A stretch of 41,869 bases of DNA. It comes from Flammeovirgaceae bacterium UBA2786. GTDB lineage: Bacteria; Bacteroidota; Bacteroidia; Cytophagales; Cyclobacteriaceae. This document shows, piece by piece, positions 1 to 7,188 of this stretch. Position 1 is the first letter of the stretch; every line of letters starts with the position of its first letter. The DNA lies in NCBI GenBank assembly GCA_002352225.1, contig DEIA01000006.1, positions 633 through 42,501 on the forward strand, written 5' to 3'. The notes below the pieces were generated by a model. That model worked only from the letters and a program-made list of their open reading frames with translations. It did not search any database and was not told the DNA's origin. The position numbers were made by a program, and so were the translations under genes.

Positions 1-30
1 ACTGTGCTTAAGATAAAATGATTACTCGCT
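1..30. repeat. Left copy of exact 30-bp direct repeat (att-like)
   Basis: These 30 bases are identical to 1683-1712, which lie just downstream of the intact uxaC stop codon. Beyond the 30 bp the two copies stay alignable for about 65 bp but with many substitutions. An identical short core beside a diverged flank is what site-specific recombination leaves. The repeat may extend left of the window. No integrase gene is visible, so the attachment-site reading is inference. Confidence 0.6.
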
Positions 31-100
31 GAATTCTTAAAAGTTGAAATAAGGTTTTTGTATTGTAGTAGAAAATGTCTGCTACAATCTTACCTATCCT
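31..100 (-). pseudogene. Diverged remnant of a uxaC 3' end
   Basis: Read on the minus strand, this stretch encodes GKIVADIFYYNTK, matching GKIVADICYYNAK at the C-terminus of the intact uxaC (1720-3117). Most differences are at third codon positions, so the fragment descends from a functional but diverged uxaC rather than being a recent copy. One extra base after this match shifts the frame so that the normal stop is missed. The similarity ends near position 100, so only the last 20 or so codons remain. It is not expressed as a functional product. Confidence 0.65.
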
Positions 101-150
101 GTAATCAAATTTTTATCTCGCACCTTGGGGAAAAACTCCAACATGGGTGA
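98..150. repeat. Degenerate hairpin element, left copy
   Basis: This is roughly 80% similar by eye to 1602-1652 (cctgt-atcaa-tttatct-gcac-ttgg-ga-aactccaac-tggg-ga). The stem arms CACCTTGGGG (121-130) and CTCCAACATG (136-145) have three mismatches, whereas the right copy is a perfect palindrome. Together the two copies bracket the Fic gene. Confidence 0.5.
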
Positions 151-247
151 AGTAAATTAGCACAAAATTTCATACGAAGAACTAAACACGGCCATTCGCC
201 ATACTCTTGTTGGTGGCTGTACTCTTATTTCTGTCAATGCTGTTTTT

Positions 248-1354
248 TTAGTTGAGTGTAAAGTCAGCAAGTTCATAATTGACATTTCGCCCACCTTCGG
301 TAGTTTCTTGCAGAATGCCTTTTTTTAGTAAGTCTTTTATGTCACGTAATGCAGTGTCTGTTGAAACTTTGGTAATCTTCGCCCATTTTGATGATTGCAA
401 TTTTCCGTCAAAGCCGTCAAAGAGCATATTCAAAATAGTTCGTTGGCGTTCGTTGATTGCTGTGTTTTTGTGTTGTTTCCAAAATTCGGCTTTTCGCAAA
501 ATGCGGTGGGTTGTGTTTTCGGTGGCAAGCATGGCGTTTTTCAAACAATGTAAAAACCATTCAAGCCATTCTGTGATGTCGCCTGTGCTGTGTTGCTCTT
601 TTTGTAATACTTTATAGTAGCGTTTTCGTTCTACTAAAATTTGACTAGACATACTATAAAAACGCTCGCCACTGCTTTCAGCACGCGCCAGTAACATATC
701 GGTTATGGCTCGTCCAATACGTCCATTTCCATCATCAAATGGGTGAATGATGATAAACCAAAAGTGAGCGATAGCGGCTTTTAGTACAAAGTCAAGTTGA
801 TTGTCGTTATTAAACCAATCTAAAAATTTGCCCATTTCAGATTTTACCAATTTGGACTTTACGGCTTCGTAGTGAATTTTTTCTTTGCCCATTGCTCCCG
901 AAATTATCTGCATTTCACCTGAGCGATATTTGCCAACTTCTATGGCGTATGGTCCACTATAACCTGTTGGGAAAAGTGCTGCGTGCCAACCAAATAAACG
1001 CTTCTCAGTTAAAGGTAATGTGTAACGTTGAGTAGCATCAAGCATCATTTCTACTACACCTTCTATATGACGACTGCTTGGCACAAGCCCTGCGGTGTTG
1101 ATTCCCAAACGCCTTGCAATGGAAGAACGGACCTGGTCGTAATTAAGTAATTCCCCTTCTATTTCACTCGACTTTACTACATCTAAGGTTAGTGCTGTAA
1201 GCGTAGCTTCTTCTTTGGCAGAAAACCCCAAAGCGTTCATTTGCCCGATGATTTTTCCCTGCATTAGTTTCACCTCGCCAAATACAGCATTGATGGCTTT
1301 GTCTTGCCACGAAAAGCTCGTCCAATTTTTATGCTCGTAGATGTATTTTGCCAT
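248..1354 (-). CDS. Fic-family protein (DUF4172/Fic/winged-helix type)
   Basis: This 368-aa protein is predicted to be an AMPylator, or related nucleotidyl transferase, that modifies a protein hydroxyl using ATP. The Fic core motif HPFDDGNGRIGR is complete at residues 204-215, with catalytic His204. An N-terminal inhibitory motif S62-xxx-E66-G67 (SSEIEG) fits class II Fic proteins, in which the Glu blocks the ATP site until the protein is relieved. The N-terminus (about 1-85) resembles DUF4172, and the C-terminus (about 295-365) looks like a winged helix-turn-helix, suggesting DNA binding. It stands alone with no recognisable antitoxin partner. A 16-bp palindrome covers its likely promoter, so autoregulation is plausible. 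It is flanked by duplicated uxaC ends, which points to acquisition as a cassette. The family call is firm; the target protein is unknown. Confidence 0.9.
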   Translation of the reverse strand: MAKYIYEHKNWTSFSWQDKAINAVFGEVKLMQGKIIGQMNALGFSAKEEATLTALTLDVVKSSEIEGELLNYDQVRSSIARRLGINTAGLVPSSRHIEGVVEMMLDATQRYTLPLTEKRLFGWHAALFPTGYSGPYAIEVGKYRSGEMQIISGAMGKEKIHYEAVKSKLVKSEMGKFLDWFNNDNQLDFVLKAAIAHFWFIIIHPFDDGNGRIGRAITDMLLARAESSGERFYSMSSQILVERKRYYKVLQKEQHSTGDITEWLEWFLHCLKNAMLATENTTHRILRKAEFWKQHKNTAINERQRTILNMLFDGFDGKLQSSKWAKITKVSTDTALRDIKDLLKKGILQETTEGGRNVNYELADFTLN

Positions 1355-1375
1355 TTTTCAGAAACTAAGATGCGG

Positions 1376-1383
1376 CAAATGTA
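1376..1383 (-). promoter_or_regulatory. Predicted -7 box of the fic promoter
   Basis: On the minus strand this reads TACATTTG, matching the Bacteroidota -7 consensus TAnnTTTG, 22 bp before the fic ATG. The expected -33 region falls inside the palindrome at 1394-1409. Confidence 0.5.
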
Positions 1384-1393
1384 CGAACTATTT

Positions 1394-1434
1394 ACCGCAA
1401 ATTTGCGGTGATTATTTTGTTTTTTCACCGCAAA
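1394..1434. promoter_or_regulatory. Palindromic operator upstream of fic
   Basis: A perfect 16-bp palindrome ACCGCAAATTTGCGGT occupies 1394-1409. A third half-site follows: TTTGCGGTGA (1402-1411) is the exact reverse complement of TCACCGCAAA (1425-1434), with 13 AT-rich bases between them. The array overlaps the expected -33 position of the fic promoter, so a bound protein would probably repress. The C-terminal winged-helix domain of the Fic protein is the nearest candidate reader; this is inferred. Confidence 0.55.
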
Positions 1435-1682
1435 CCGTAACGCCAATGCATTCGCCCTAGCATGTTTTGGTTAATTTAATCCGCTCCTCAAGCCGATACT
1501 GCGATCCTGTTAAAGAGTTGGGTTTTGGAAATCTGCTTGTCGGTTGGTGTTTGCGCGAAGGTTTGTGTGCAAGCCCACCACCAACAATTTTGCAACTAAC
1601 CTGTTATCAACCTTTATCTTGCACGTTGGAGAAGAACTCCAACGTGGGCGAAAGAACGCCATCGCTTACGCGATACGCACGA
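1435..1682. other. Gene-poor spacer with inverted repeats
   Basis: With the operator upstream, about 365 bases separate fic from uxaC. A 78-codon open frame on the plus strand (1467-1703) runs through hairpin sequence and resembles no protein I know, so it is not called. Besides the hairpin at 1602-1652 there is an imperfect inverted repeat between GTTGGTGTTTGC (1543-1554) and GCAAGCCCACCACCAAC (1569-1585). The content looks like mobile-element or intergenic-repeat debris. Confidence 0.5.
1602..1652. repeat. Perfect hairpin element, right copy
   Basis: CACGTTGGAG (1622-1631), loop AAGAA, CTCCAACGTG (1637-1646) forms a perfect 10-bp stem. The surrounding 50 bases match 98-150 at roughly 80% by eye. 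There is no T-tract, so it is more likely a dispersed palindromic repeat than a terminator. Confidence 0.55.
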
Positions 1683-1712
1683 ACTGTGCTTAAGATAAAA
1701 TGATTACTCGCT
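1683..1712. repeat. Right copy of exact 30-bp direct repeat (att-like)
   Basis: Identical to 1-30. It lies 8 bp downstream of the uxaC stop codon (stop at 1720-1722 on the minus strand). In integrative elements that target gene 3' ends, one end keeps the intact gene and the other a remnant, which is the arrangement seen here. Confidence 0.6.
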
Positions 1713-1719
1713 TAGATTC

Positions 1720-3117
1720 TTAAAAATTGAAATAGGCTTTCGCATTGTAATAGCAAATATCGGCTACGATCTTACCCAGCCACTTTTCATCATCAGGCAG
1801 CTCTCCGTTTTCAACATCCTGCCCAATCAGGTTGCACAAAATTCTTCTGAAATACTCGTGACGGGGAAAAGACATAAAACTGCGCGAGTCGGTAAGCATA
1901 CCGATAAAACAACTTAATAAGCCCATGTTGGAAATGGCATTCAGTTGTTTTTCCATTCCATCTTTTTGATCAAGGAACCACCAGGCCGATCCGTACTGTA
2001 TCTTCCCCCTTATCGAACCATCATTAAAATTTCCAATCATGGAGGCAAACACTTCGTTATCGGATGGATTGAGGTTATAGATTATGGTTTTGCACAATTG
2101 ATTTGTTCGGTCTAACTCGTTCAGGAACCTGGCCAAAGAAGAGGCTTGCGAAAAATCTCCAATTGTATCGAAGCCGGAATCCGCACCCAACAGGTGCATC
2201 ATACGGGTGTTTGTATTGCGAAGTGCTCCAAGATGAAATTGCTGCACCCAACCTTGTTTGTGGTACATCTTGCACAGTTCAATCAAAATAGAATAGCGAA
2301 ATGAAATTTGTTCACTTCCACTCAATACTTCGTGCCCGAGTAATTTAGTAAACAAGGTCTGTGGATTATAGACCTGAGCCGGAATATTGATTTGCTCAAG
2401 ACCATGATCAGCTAACCGGCAGCCCGTTTCATGAAAATGTTTGATTCGATTTTGTAAACTTAAAAGTAACGAATCATAAGAAGTAATCTCAATTCCGCTT
2501 GCCAAACTCAACGTATTCAGATAACTGATATAACCATCGGTGGATGAAAAATTATATACTTTATCGGGTCGGAAGGTGGGCAGTACTTTTGTTGTAAAAC
2601 CACTATTTGCTAATTGCTTATGTGATTGTAATGAATCGGAAGGATCATCGGTTGTGCAAACCACTTCCACATTCATTTTGGTAAGTAGTTTTTGTGTAGA
2701 AAACTCAGGGGTACTCAAGGCCTCATTCGCGTAGGTATAAATACGGTTAGCTGTTTCTGCCCGGAGCAACTCTGTAATATTAAAATATCGTTGTAATTCA
2801 AGGTGTGTCCAATGATAGAGCGGATTGCGAAGTGTGTACGGAACTGTCTCTGCCCACTTCTGAAATTTCTCCTGATCGGAAGCATCGCCCGTAATAAATG
2901 TTTCGGTAATACCGAATGCCCGCATGGCCCGCCATTTGTAATGGTCGCCACGTAACCAGATACGACTTAGGTTTTCAAATTTACGATCAGCAGCAATTTC
3001 ATCGGGTGGCAGATGATTATGATAATCAACTATAGGTAATGCTCGGGCATAATCATGATATAACTTTTCTGCAAATGAATTTTTCAACAGGAAACTTTCC
3101 GTAATAAAACTCTTCAT
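1720..3117 (-). CDS. uxaC: Glucuronate isomerase (uronate isomerase)
   Basis: Converts D-glucuronate to D-fructuronate (and D-galacturonate to D-tagaturonate) in the cytoplasm, the first step of hexuronate catabolism. At 465 aa the length is normal for the family. The N-terminus carries the metal-binding DYHNH motif (His33, His35) followed by LPPDEIAADRKFENL, typical of UxaC in the amidohydrolase superfamily. The gene starts 2 bp after the uxuA stop, so the two form an operon read uxuA then uxaC. uxuB (fructuronate reductase), the step between them, is not in the window. The 3' end sits beside the att-like repeat and a diverged copy of the same end lies at 31-100, so this locus may be an integration target. 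Confidence 0.95.
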   Translation of the reverse strand: MKSFITESFLLKNSFAEKLYHDYARALPIVDYHNHLPPDEIAADRKFENLSRIWLRGDHYKWRAMRAFGITETFITGDASDQEKFQKWAETVPYTLRNPLYHWTHLELQRYFNITELLRAETANRIYTYANEALSTPEFSTQKLLTKMNVEVVCTTDDPSDSLQSHKQLANSGFTTKVLPTFRPDKVYNFSSTDGYISYLNTLSLASGIEITSYDSLLLSLQNRIKHFHETGCRLADHGLEQINIPAQVYNPQTLFTKLLGHEVLSGSEQISFRYSILIELCKMYHKQGWVQQFHLGALRNTNTRMMHLLGADSGFDTIGDFSQASSLARFLNELDRTNQLCKTIIYNLNPSDNEVFASMIGNFNDGSIRGKIQYGSAWWFLDQKDGMEKQLNAISNMGLLSCFIGMLTDSRSFMSFPRHEYFRRILCNLIGQDVENGELPDDEKWLGKIVADICYYNAKAYFNF

Positions 3118-3119
3118 AA

Positions 3120-4292
3120 TTATAGATCAAGCATTCTACCAATTCCCAACTCTAATCCACGTAATTCGGCAAGGCCTTTTAGCCGGCCAATTGCCGAATA
3201 CCCCGGGTACGTTTTCTTTTTCAAATCATCTAACATCTGGTGCCCATGATCGGGCCTCATCGGAATAGAAACCTGCCTGCGTTTCATCAAGAGCAAAATT
3301 TCCTTTACAACAGCGGGCATATCCGAATCGCCACCTAAATGATCGGCTTCATAAAAATTACCTTCTACATCGCGCTTCGTGTTTCGCAGATGAAGAAAAT
3401 GAATGTGATCGCCCAGGCGTTGTATCATACCGGATAAGTCATTGTCGGGTCGTGCTCCATACGAACCTGTACAGAAGCATAATCCATTAGAGGGTGAAGG
3501 CGCAGCATTCAGGAGTTCCGCTGCATCTTTTTCGGTACTTACTACGCGGGGTAAACCCAGTAAGGGGTAGGGAGGATCATCGGGGTGAATTGCTAACTTA
3601 ATTCCTGCTGCTTCAGCAACGGGAACAACCTGTTGTAAAAAATAAAACAAGTGCTGTTTAAGCTTGGCGGCATCTATGCTGGCATACTCTTCCAGGGCTT
3701 GTAACACTTGTTGAGGTGTAAAACTCTCATCGCTTCCGGGTAATCCCAGCAGGCAATTAGCAAACAAATATTTCTTTTCAGCATCAGAAATTGAATCGAA
3801 ATAAGTTTTGGCTTTTGTTACCTCTTCTGGTGTGTAATCCTTATCGGCATAAGGCCGTTGTAACAGAAATAAATCAAACGCAACAAAGGCTGCGCGGTTA
3901 AAATACAAAGCCTTGCTTCCATTGGGTAGGGTGTAGGCAACATCGGTGCGCAACCAATCCAGAACAGGCATAAAGTTGTAGGTAATTACCTTTAAACCAC
4001 AAGCTGCTACATTACGAATACTTATCTTATAGTTTTCTATCCATTTTTTATATTCGCCTTTTTGTTTCTTAATATCTTCATGCACGGGCAAACTTTCTAT
4101 AACAGTCCATGTCATGCCGGCAGCTTCAATAAGTGCCTTACGTTTATTGATTTCGTCTGCCGACCAAATTTCACCCACCGGTATATGGTGCAGAGCCGTA
4201 ACTACACCCGTACACCCCGCCTGCCGTATATCGCTCAGGCTTACTGCATCATGCGGGCCGTACCACCGCATGGTTTGCTCCATGGTAATCAT
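3120..4292 (-). CDS. uxuA: D-mannonate dehydratase
   Basis: Dehydrates D-mannonate to 2-keto-3-deoxy-D-gluconate in hexuronate catabolism. The 390-aa protein has the UxuA opening (MEQTMRWYGPHDAVSLSDIRQAG) and TIM-barrel metal-site segments AIHPDDPP, CTGSYGARPDNDL and RPDHGHQM. The first Met is followed by a second at residue 4 (MEQT), which is the start usual in relatives, so the true start may be 4283. First gene of the uxuA-uxaC pair; the 155-bp space to the divergent STAS-like gene should hold the promoter. Confidence 0.95.
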   Translation of the reverse strand: MITMEQTMRWYGPHDAVSLSDIRQAGCTGVVTALHHIPVGEIWSADEINKRKALIEAAGMTWTVIESLPVHEDIKKQKGEYKKWIENYKISIRNVAACGLKVITYNFMPVLDWLRTDVAYTLPNGSKALYFNRAAFVAFDLFLLQRPYADKDYTPEEVTKAKTYFDSISDAEKKYLFANCLLGLPGSDESFTPQQVLQALEEYASIDAAKLKQHLFYFLQQVVPVAEAAGIKLAIHPDDPPYPLLGLPRVVSTEKDAAELLNAAPSPSNGLCFCTGSYGARPDNDLSGMIQRLGDHIHFLHLRNTKRDVEGNFYEADHLGGDSDMPAVVKEILLLMKRRQVSIPMRPDHGHQMLDDLKKKTYPGYSAIGRLKGLAELRGLELGIGRMLDL

Positions 4293-4447
4293 ATGTAATT
4301 TATTAGAACAAAACCCTCATTGTCATCATCCCGGTAAGATACCTGTAATAATATTTAATCTATGGCAAGTCTGAATAAAAATATTTTAAGTAACAATTTT
4401 TGGTCAGGAGTTTTATATAAGTGTATCTGAGTAATTATTTTTAACCG

Positions 4448-4837
4448 ATGAGTATACAAGCCCCCAGGTTTTCAATTGAAGATAAAAAAATATATCTATC
4501 TGTTACCAGCGAGGGTATTTATGATTCGCCAACAGATCTTTTAGATATTACCATTCAGGTTCACCAAAAAGCAAAGGAGACTGGAATTCGGTATTTTTTA
4601 CTCGATTTTACACGTGCAAGTTTCAAACTGCCTATAGCTGAAGCCTATAATCTGGTACGTACGTATGATCTTTCCATGCCTGCCTTTGCCGGAAGTGTTG
4701 CGGCTGGTGTTTATAATGAGCCCTCGCGAGAGTTTGTAAAATACTGGCAGGAAGTGGGGTGTCAGCGGGGCTACACCTTTGAACTGTTCAAAGAGATATC
4801 GGAAGCAAAAGCCTGGCTTATAAAGCAGGTAAAATAG
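4448..4837 (+). CDS. Small STAS/SpoIIAA-like hypothetical protein
   Basis: 129 aa, soluble, no signal peptide. Alternating beta strands and helices, with a hydrophobic strand GIRYFLLDFTRAS followed by a helix, resemble the SpoIIAA-like/STAS fold found in many Bacteroidota proteins of this size. No Ser/Thr phospho-site is convincingly placed. It is divergent from uxuA and convergent with the GH67 gene, which ends 9 bp away, so it interrupts the glucuronate cluster on the opposite strand. A role in that pathway is not indicated. The fold call is by appearance only. Confidence 0.6.
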   Translation: MSIQAPRFSIEDKKIYLSVTSEGIYDSPTDLLDITIQVHQKAKETGIRYFLLDFTRASFKLPIAEAYNLVRTYDLSMPAFAGSVAAGVYNEPSREFVKYWQEVGCQRGYTFELFKEISEAKAWLIKQVK

Positions 4838-4846
4838 CATGCATAG

Positions 4847-6991
4847 CTACCATTGCGGCTTTATACCTGGCGCATAAGGAAACTCAAGGCTCATATAATA
4901 ATCCAGGGTTTTGTCTGGCTTAGGTAACACGGATGGGATGGGTTGTTTTGAAAATGTTTGGAAGTAAAGGACACATGCATTACGCCACCAAACTGCTTCC
5001 TGATGTTGAATTTTTAATAGCTGGCTCACGTGTTTAAATCTTTGTCCATCTGTTACATCTTTTAGTAGTTCCCATTGCTTTTCCATTTGCTCAACCTCAG
5101 TAACTCCCCGGTAATACCGAAAACAAAGTTCCTCCCAAAGCGTATTCCCCGACTTCAGTGTTTCATTCCAACCTACATGATGAAACCACAATAGGTATTT
5201 TTCCGGGCATGCTTCACGCGATCCAAAAATGGCATGCAGCTCGGGTGCATACTGACTAACAGCATTACTACCTGAATGCGTTCGGTTAAACCCAATCCCT
5301 GTTGTGTCTGCATTATGGTAATACACCGATGTCCAGTCGGCACGATGCTTATCTTTTATCCACGGTGCAGGGCCGTAATGATGATTCCATCCCATAATAT
5401 GATGCAACCCAAGAGGTGTCATGTAATTAACAACGGTTTCGTACGAGTCATCCATAATCTTTACAATACTGTTTACCGCAAGGGGGTTATTCGAATAAGT
5501 CATGCGCACCCACTCCTCGGCAATTTGTTTAGATGAAAGTTCATAATCCCAGGCTAGCCGGCCAAAGGCATACCAGTTTGATTGCGCAAACGGATGACCA
5601 CACCAGTTTCGGTCAGAACCTATATTGGCCACACCTGCAATAGCGGTTACTGAATTAGTTTTATGGTTGTAGAGCGTATTACCTACGGTTCCGCTTTCAG
5701 GGTAATAGGTTTCTGAATCCAATACTTCTTTAAATAGGTTGCCGAGATAAACCAGGTTAGTACTTTGCCCGAGATACTCCTGCGTAATCTGAAACTCCAT
5801 CATTAACGGTGTGTGCTTCATGGCACCAAACAATGGATGAAAGGGTTCTCGTGGTTGGAAATCCAGTGGCCCGTTTTTTACCTGCACAATTACATTACTC
5901 CTGAATTTTCCATCTAATGGTTTAAATTCATTGTATGCCTGTTTGGTACGATCGTCCGGTACTTTATTGTCATAGACAAAAGCCCGCCACATAACAATGC
6001 CATCATAAGGTTTAAGGGCATCGGCCAAAACATTGGCTCCATCGGCATGGGTGCGATTGTAATTTTGTGGCCCAGGCTGGCCTTCTGAATTAGCTTTAAC
6101 TACAAAGCCACCAAAATCAGGCACATATTTATACACTTCATTAACCTTATTTTTCCACCATTGTATTACCTCTTCATTAAGGGGGTCGGCTGTTGGTAAT
6201 TTTCCTATCTCTATAGGTGCACTGAATCTTGCCGTAAGGTAAACCCGAATCCCGTAAGGTCTGAAGGCATCTGCCATTGCTGCAACCTTTTCCAGATAAG
6301 CTGGTGTAAGTACCAGCGCATTTGCATTTACGTTGGTAAGCACTGTACCATTTATTCCTATCGAAGCATTTGCCCGCGCATAATCGATATAGCGCTGATC
6401 AATATATCCGGGTAATTTATGCCAGTTCCATAATGAGAAACCTGCATAACCGCGCTCTACTGTTCCGTCCAGATTATCCCAATGATTAAGTATTCTGAGT
6501 TGAATTCGGGGCGAACTTTCTACATCAAATGCTCCACCTACCTGCTCTGTCTGTATTAATCTCAACAAATAGAAAGTACCATAAAGCAATCCTGCTTCAG
6601 CAGGTGCAGTAATTACTGTAACCGATTTTCCTGCCTGCGTAATACGCTTAATTGCAAAGCCTTCTTTTGTCAATGGTTTTGTTATGGTCAGATTTAACTT
6701 CCTGATTACTTCAGAATCTAATGTGGCCACCAGTAAAGTGCCGGTTGAAATTGTTTTTTTTTGAGTAGGTTTAAAATCCAATAAGCCGGTAAGGCCTGTT
6801 TCTAACTCGGTTTTGATTGCAAGCTGGGTTGCCGATTGCCCATCTATATACAGATTGCTAAAATCCTTTTTGTATTGGCTTAGCAACCGGGTATTACCAA
6901 TTTTATCGTAACGCAACCAAAGCCGGTATCCATCTTCCGCCTGTACCGCAAAAGTTTGTATAAGTACAAATGCTACCAATACTATTCGCAT
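4847..6991 (-). CDS. Secreted alpha-glucuronidase, GH67
   Basis: Releases (4-O-methyl-)D-glucuronic acid from the ends of glucuronoxylo-oligosaccharides. At 714 aa it has the GH67 length and order: an N-terminal signal peptide (about 1-18, cleavage near VQA), an accessory alpha/beta domain, then the TIM barrel and helical C-terminus. The segment VVKANSEGQPGPQNYNRT holds the general acid (Glu303); NGPLDFQPREP and MMEFQITQEYLGQ supply the Asp and Glu that act as base in characterised members. With uxuA and uxaC nearby, freed glucuronate would enter hexuronate catabolism. No xylanase or SusCD genes are adjacent, so substrate breakdown must be encoded elsewhere or be done by other organisms. Confidence 0.95.
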   Translation of the reverse strand: MRIVLVAFVLIQTFAVQAEDGYRLWLRYDKIGNTRLLSQYKKDFSNLYIDGQSATQLAIKTELETGLTGLLDFKPTQKKTISTGTLLVATLDSEVIRKLNLTITKPLTKEGFAIKRITQAGKSVTVITAPAEAGLLYGTFYLLRLIQTEQVGGAFDVESSPRIQLRILNHWDNLDGTVERGYAGFSLWNWHKLPGYIDQRYIDYARANASIGINGTVLTNVNANALVLTPAYLEKVAAMADAFRPYGIRVYLTARFSAPIEIGKLPTADPLNEEVIQWWKNKVNEVYKYVPDFGGFVVKANSEGQPGPQNYNRTHADGANVLADALKPYDGIVMWRAFVYDNKVPDDRTKQAYNEFKPLDGKFRSNVIVQVKNGPLDFQPREPFHPLFGAMKHTPLMMEFQITQEYLGQSTNLVYLGNLFKEVLDSETYYPESGTVGNTLYNHKTNSVTAIAGVANIGSDRNWCGHPFAQSNWYAFGRLAWDYELSSKQIAEEWVRMTYSNNPLAVNSIVKIMDDSYETVVNYMTPLGLHHIMGWNHHYGPAPWIKDKHRADWTSVYYHNADTTGIGFNRTHSGSNAVSQYAPELHAIFGSREACPEKYLLWFHHVGWNETLKSGNTLWEELCFRYYRGVTEVEQMEKQWELLKDVTDGQRFKHVSQLLKIQHQEAVWWRNACVLYFQTFSKQPIPSVLPKPDKTLDYYMSLEFPYAPGIKPQW

Positions 6992-7188
6992 GTTTGTGTA
7001 ACTATTTGTATGGAACTATTGATTCTTAGAAGGAATGTTATCGTGGACTTAAATAAACCAAAATCTACCACTAATTTTTGAATGGCTATGGATTTTCAAC
7101 AGGATAATTGTAATAAAGAAATTACCATTCGCAACACAAATTCTTTATCATTTCAGAGATTTCAATACCTTAAGGTTTTATTCTATCT

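Noticed and set aside
1467..1703. 78-codon plus-strand open frame beside fic
   Set aside because: It runs through the palindromic repeat and the att-like repeat, has no recognisable family, and its composition is that of repeat DNA.
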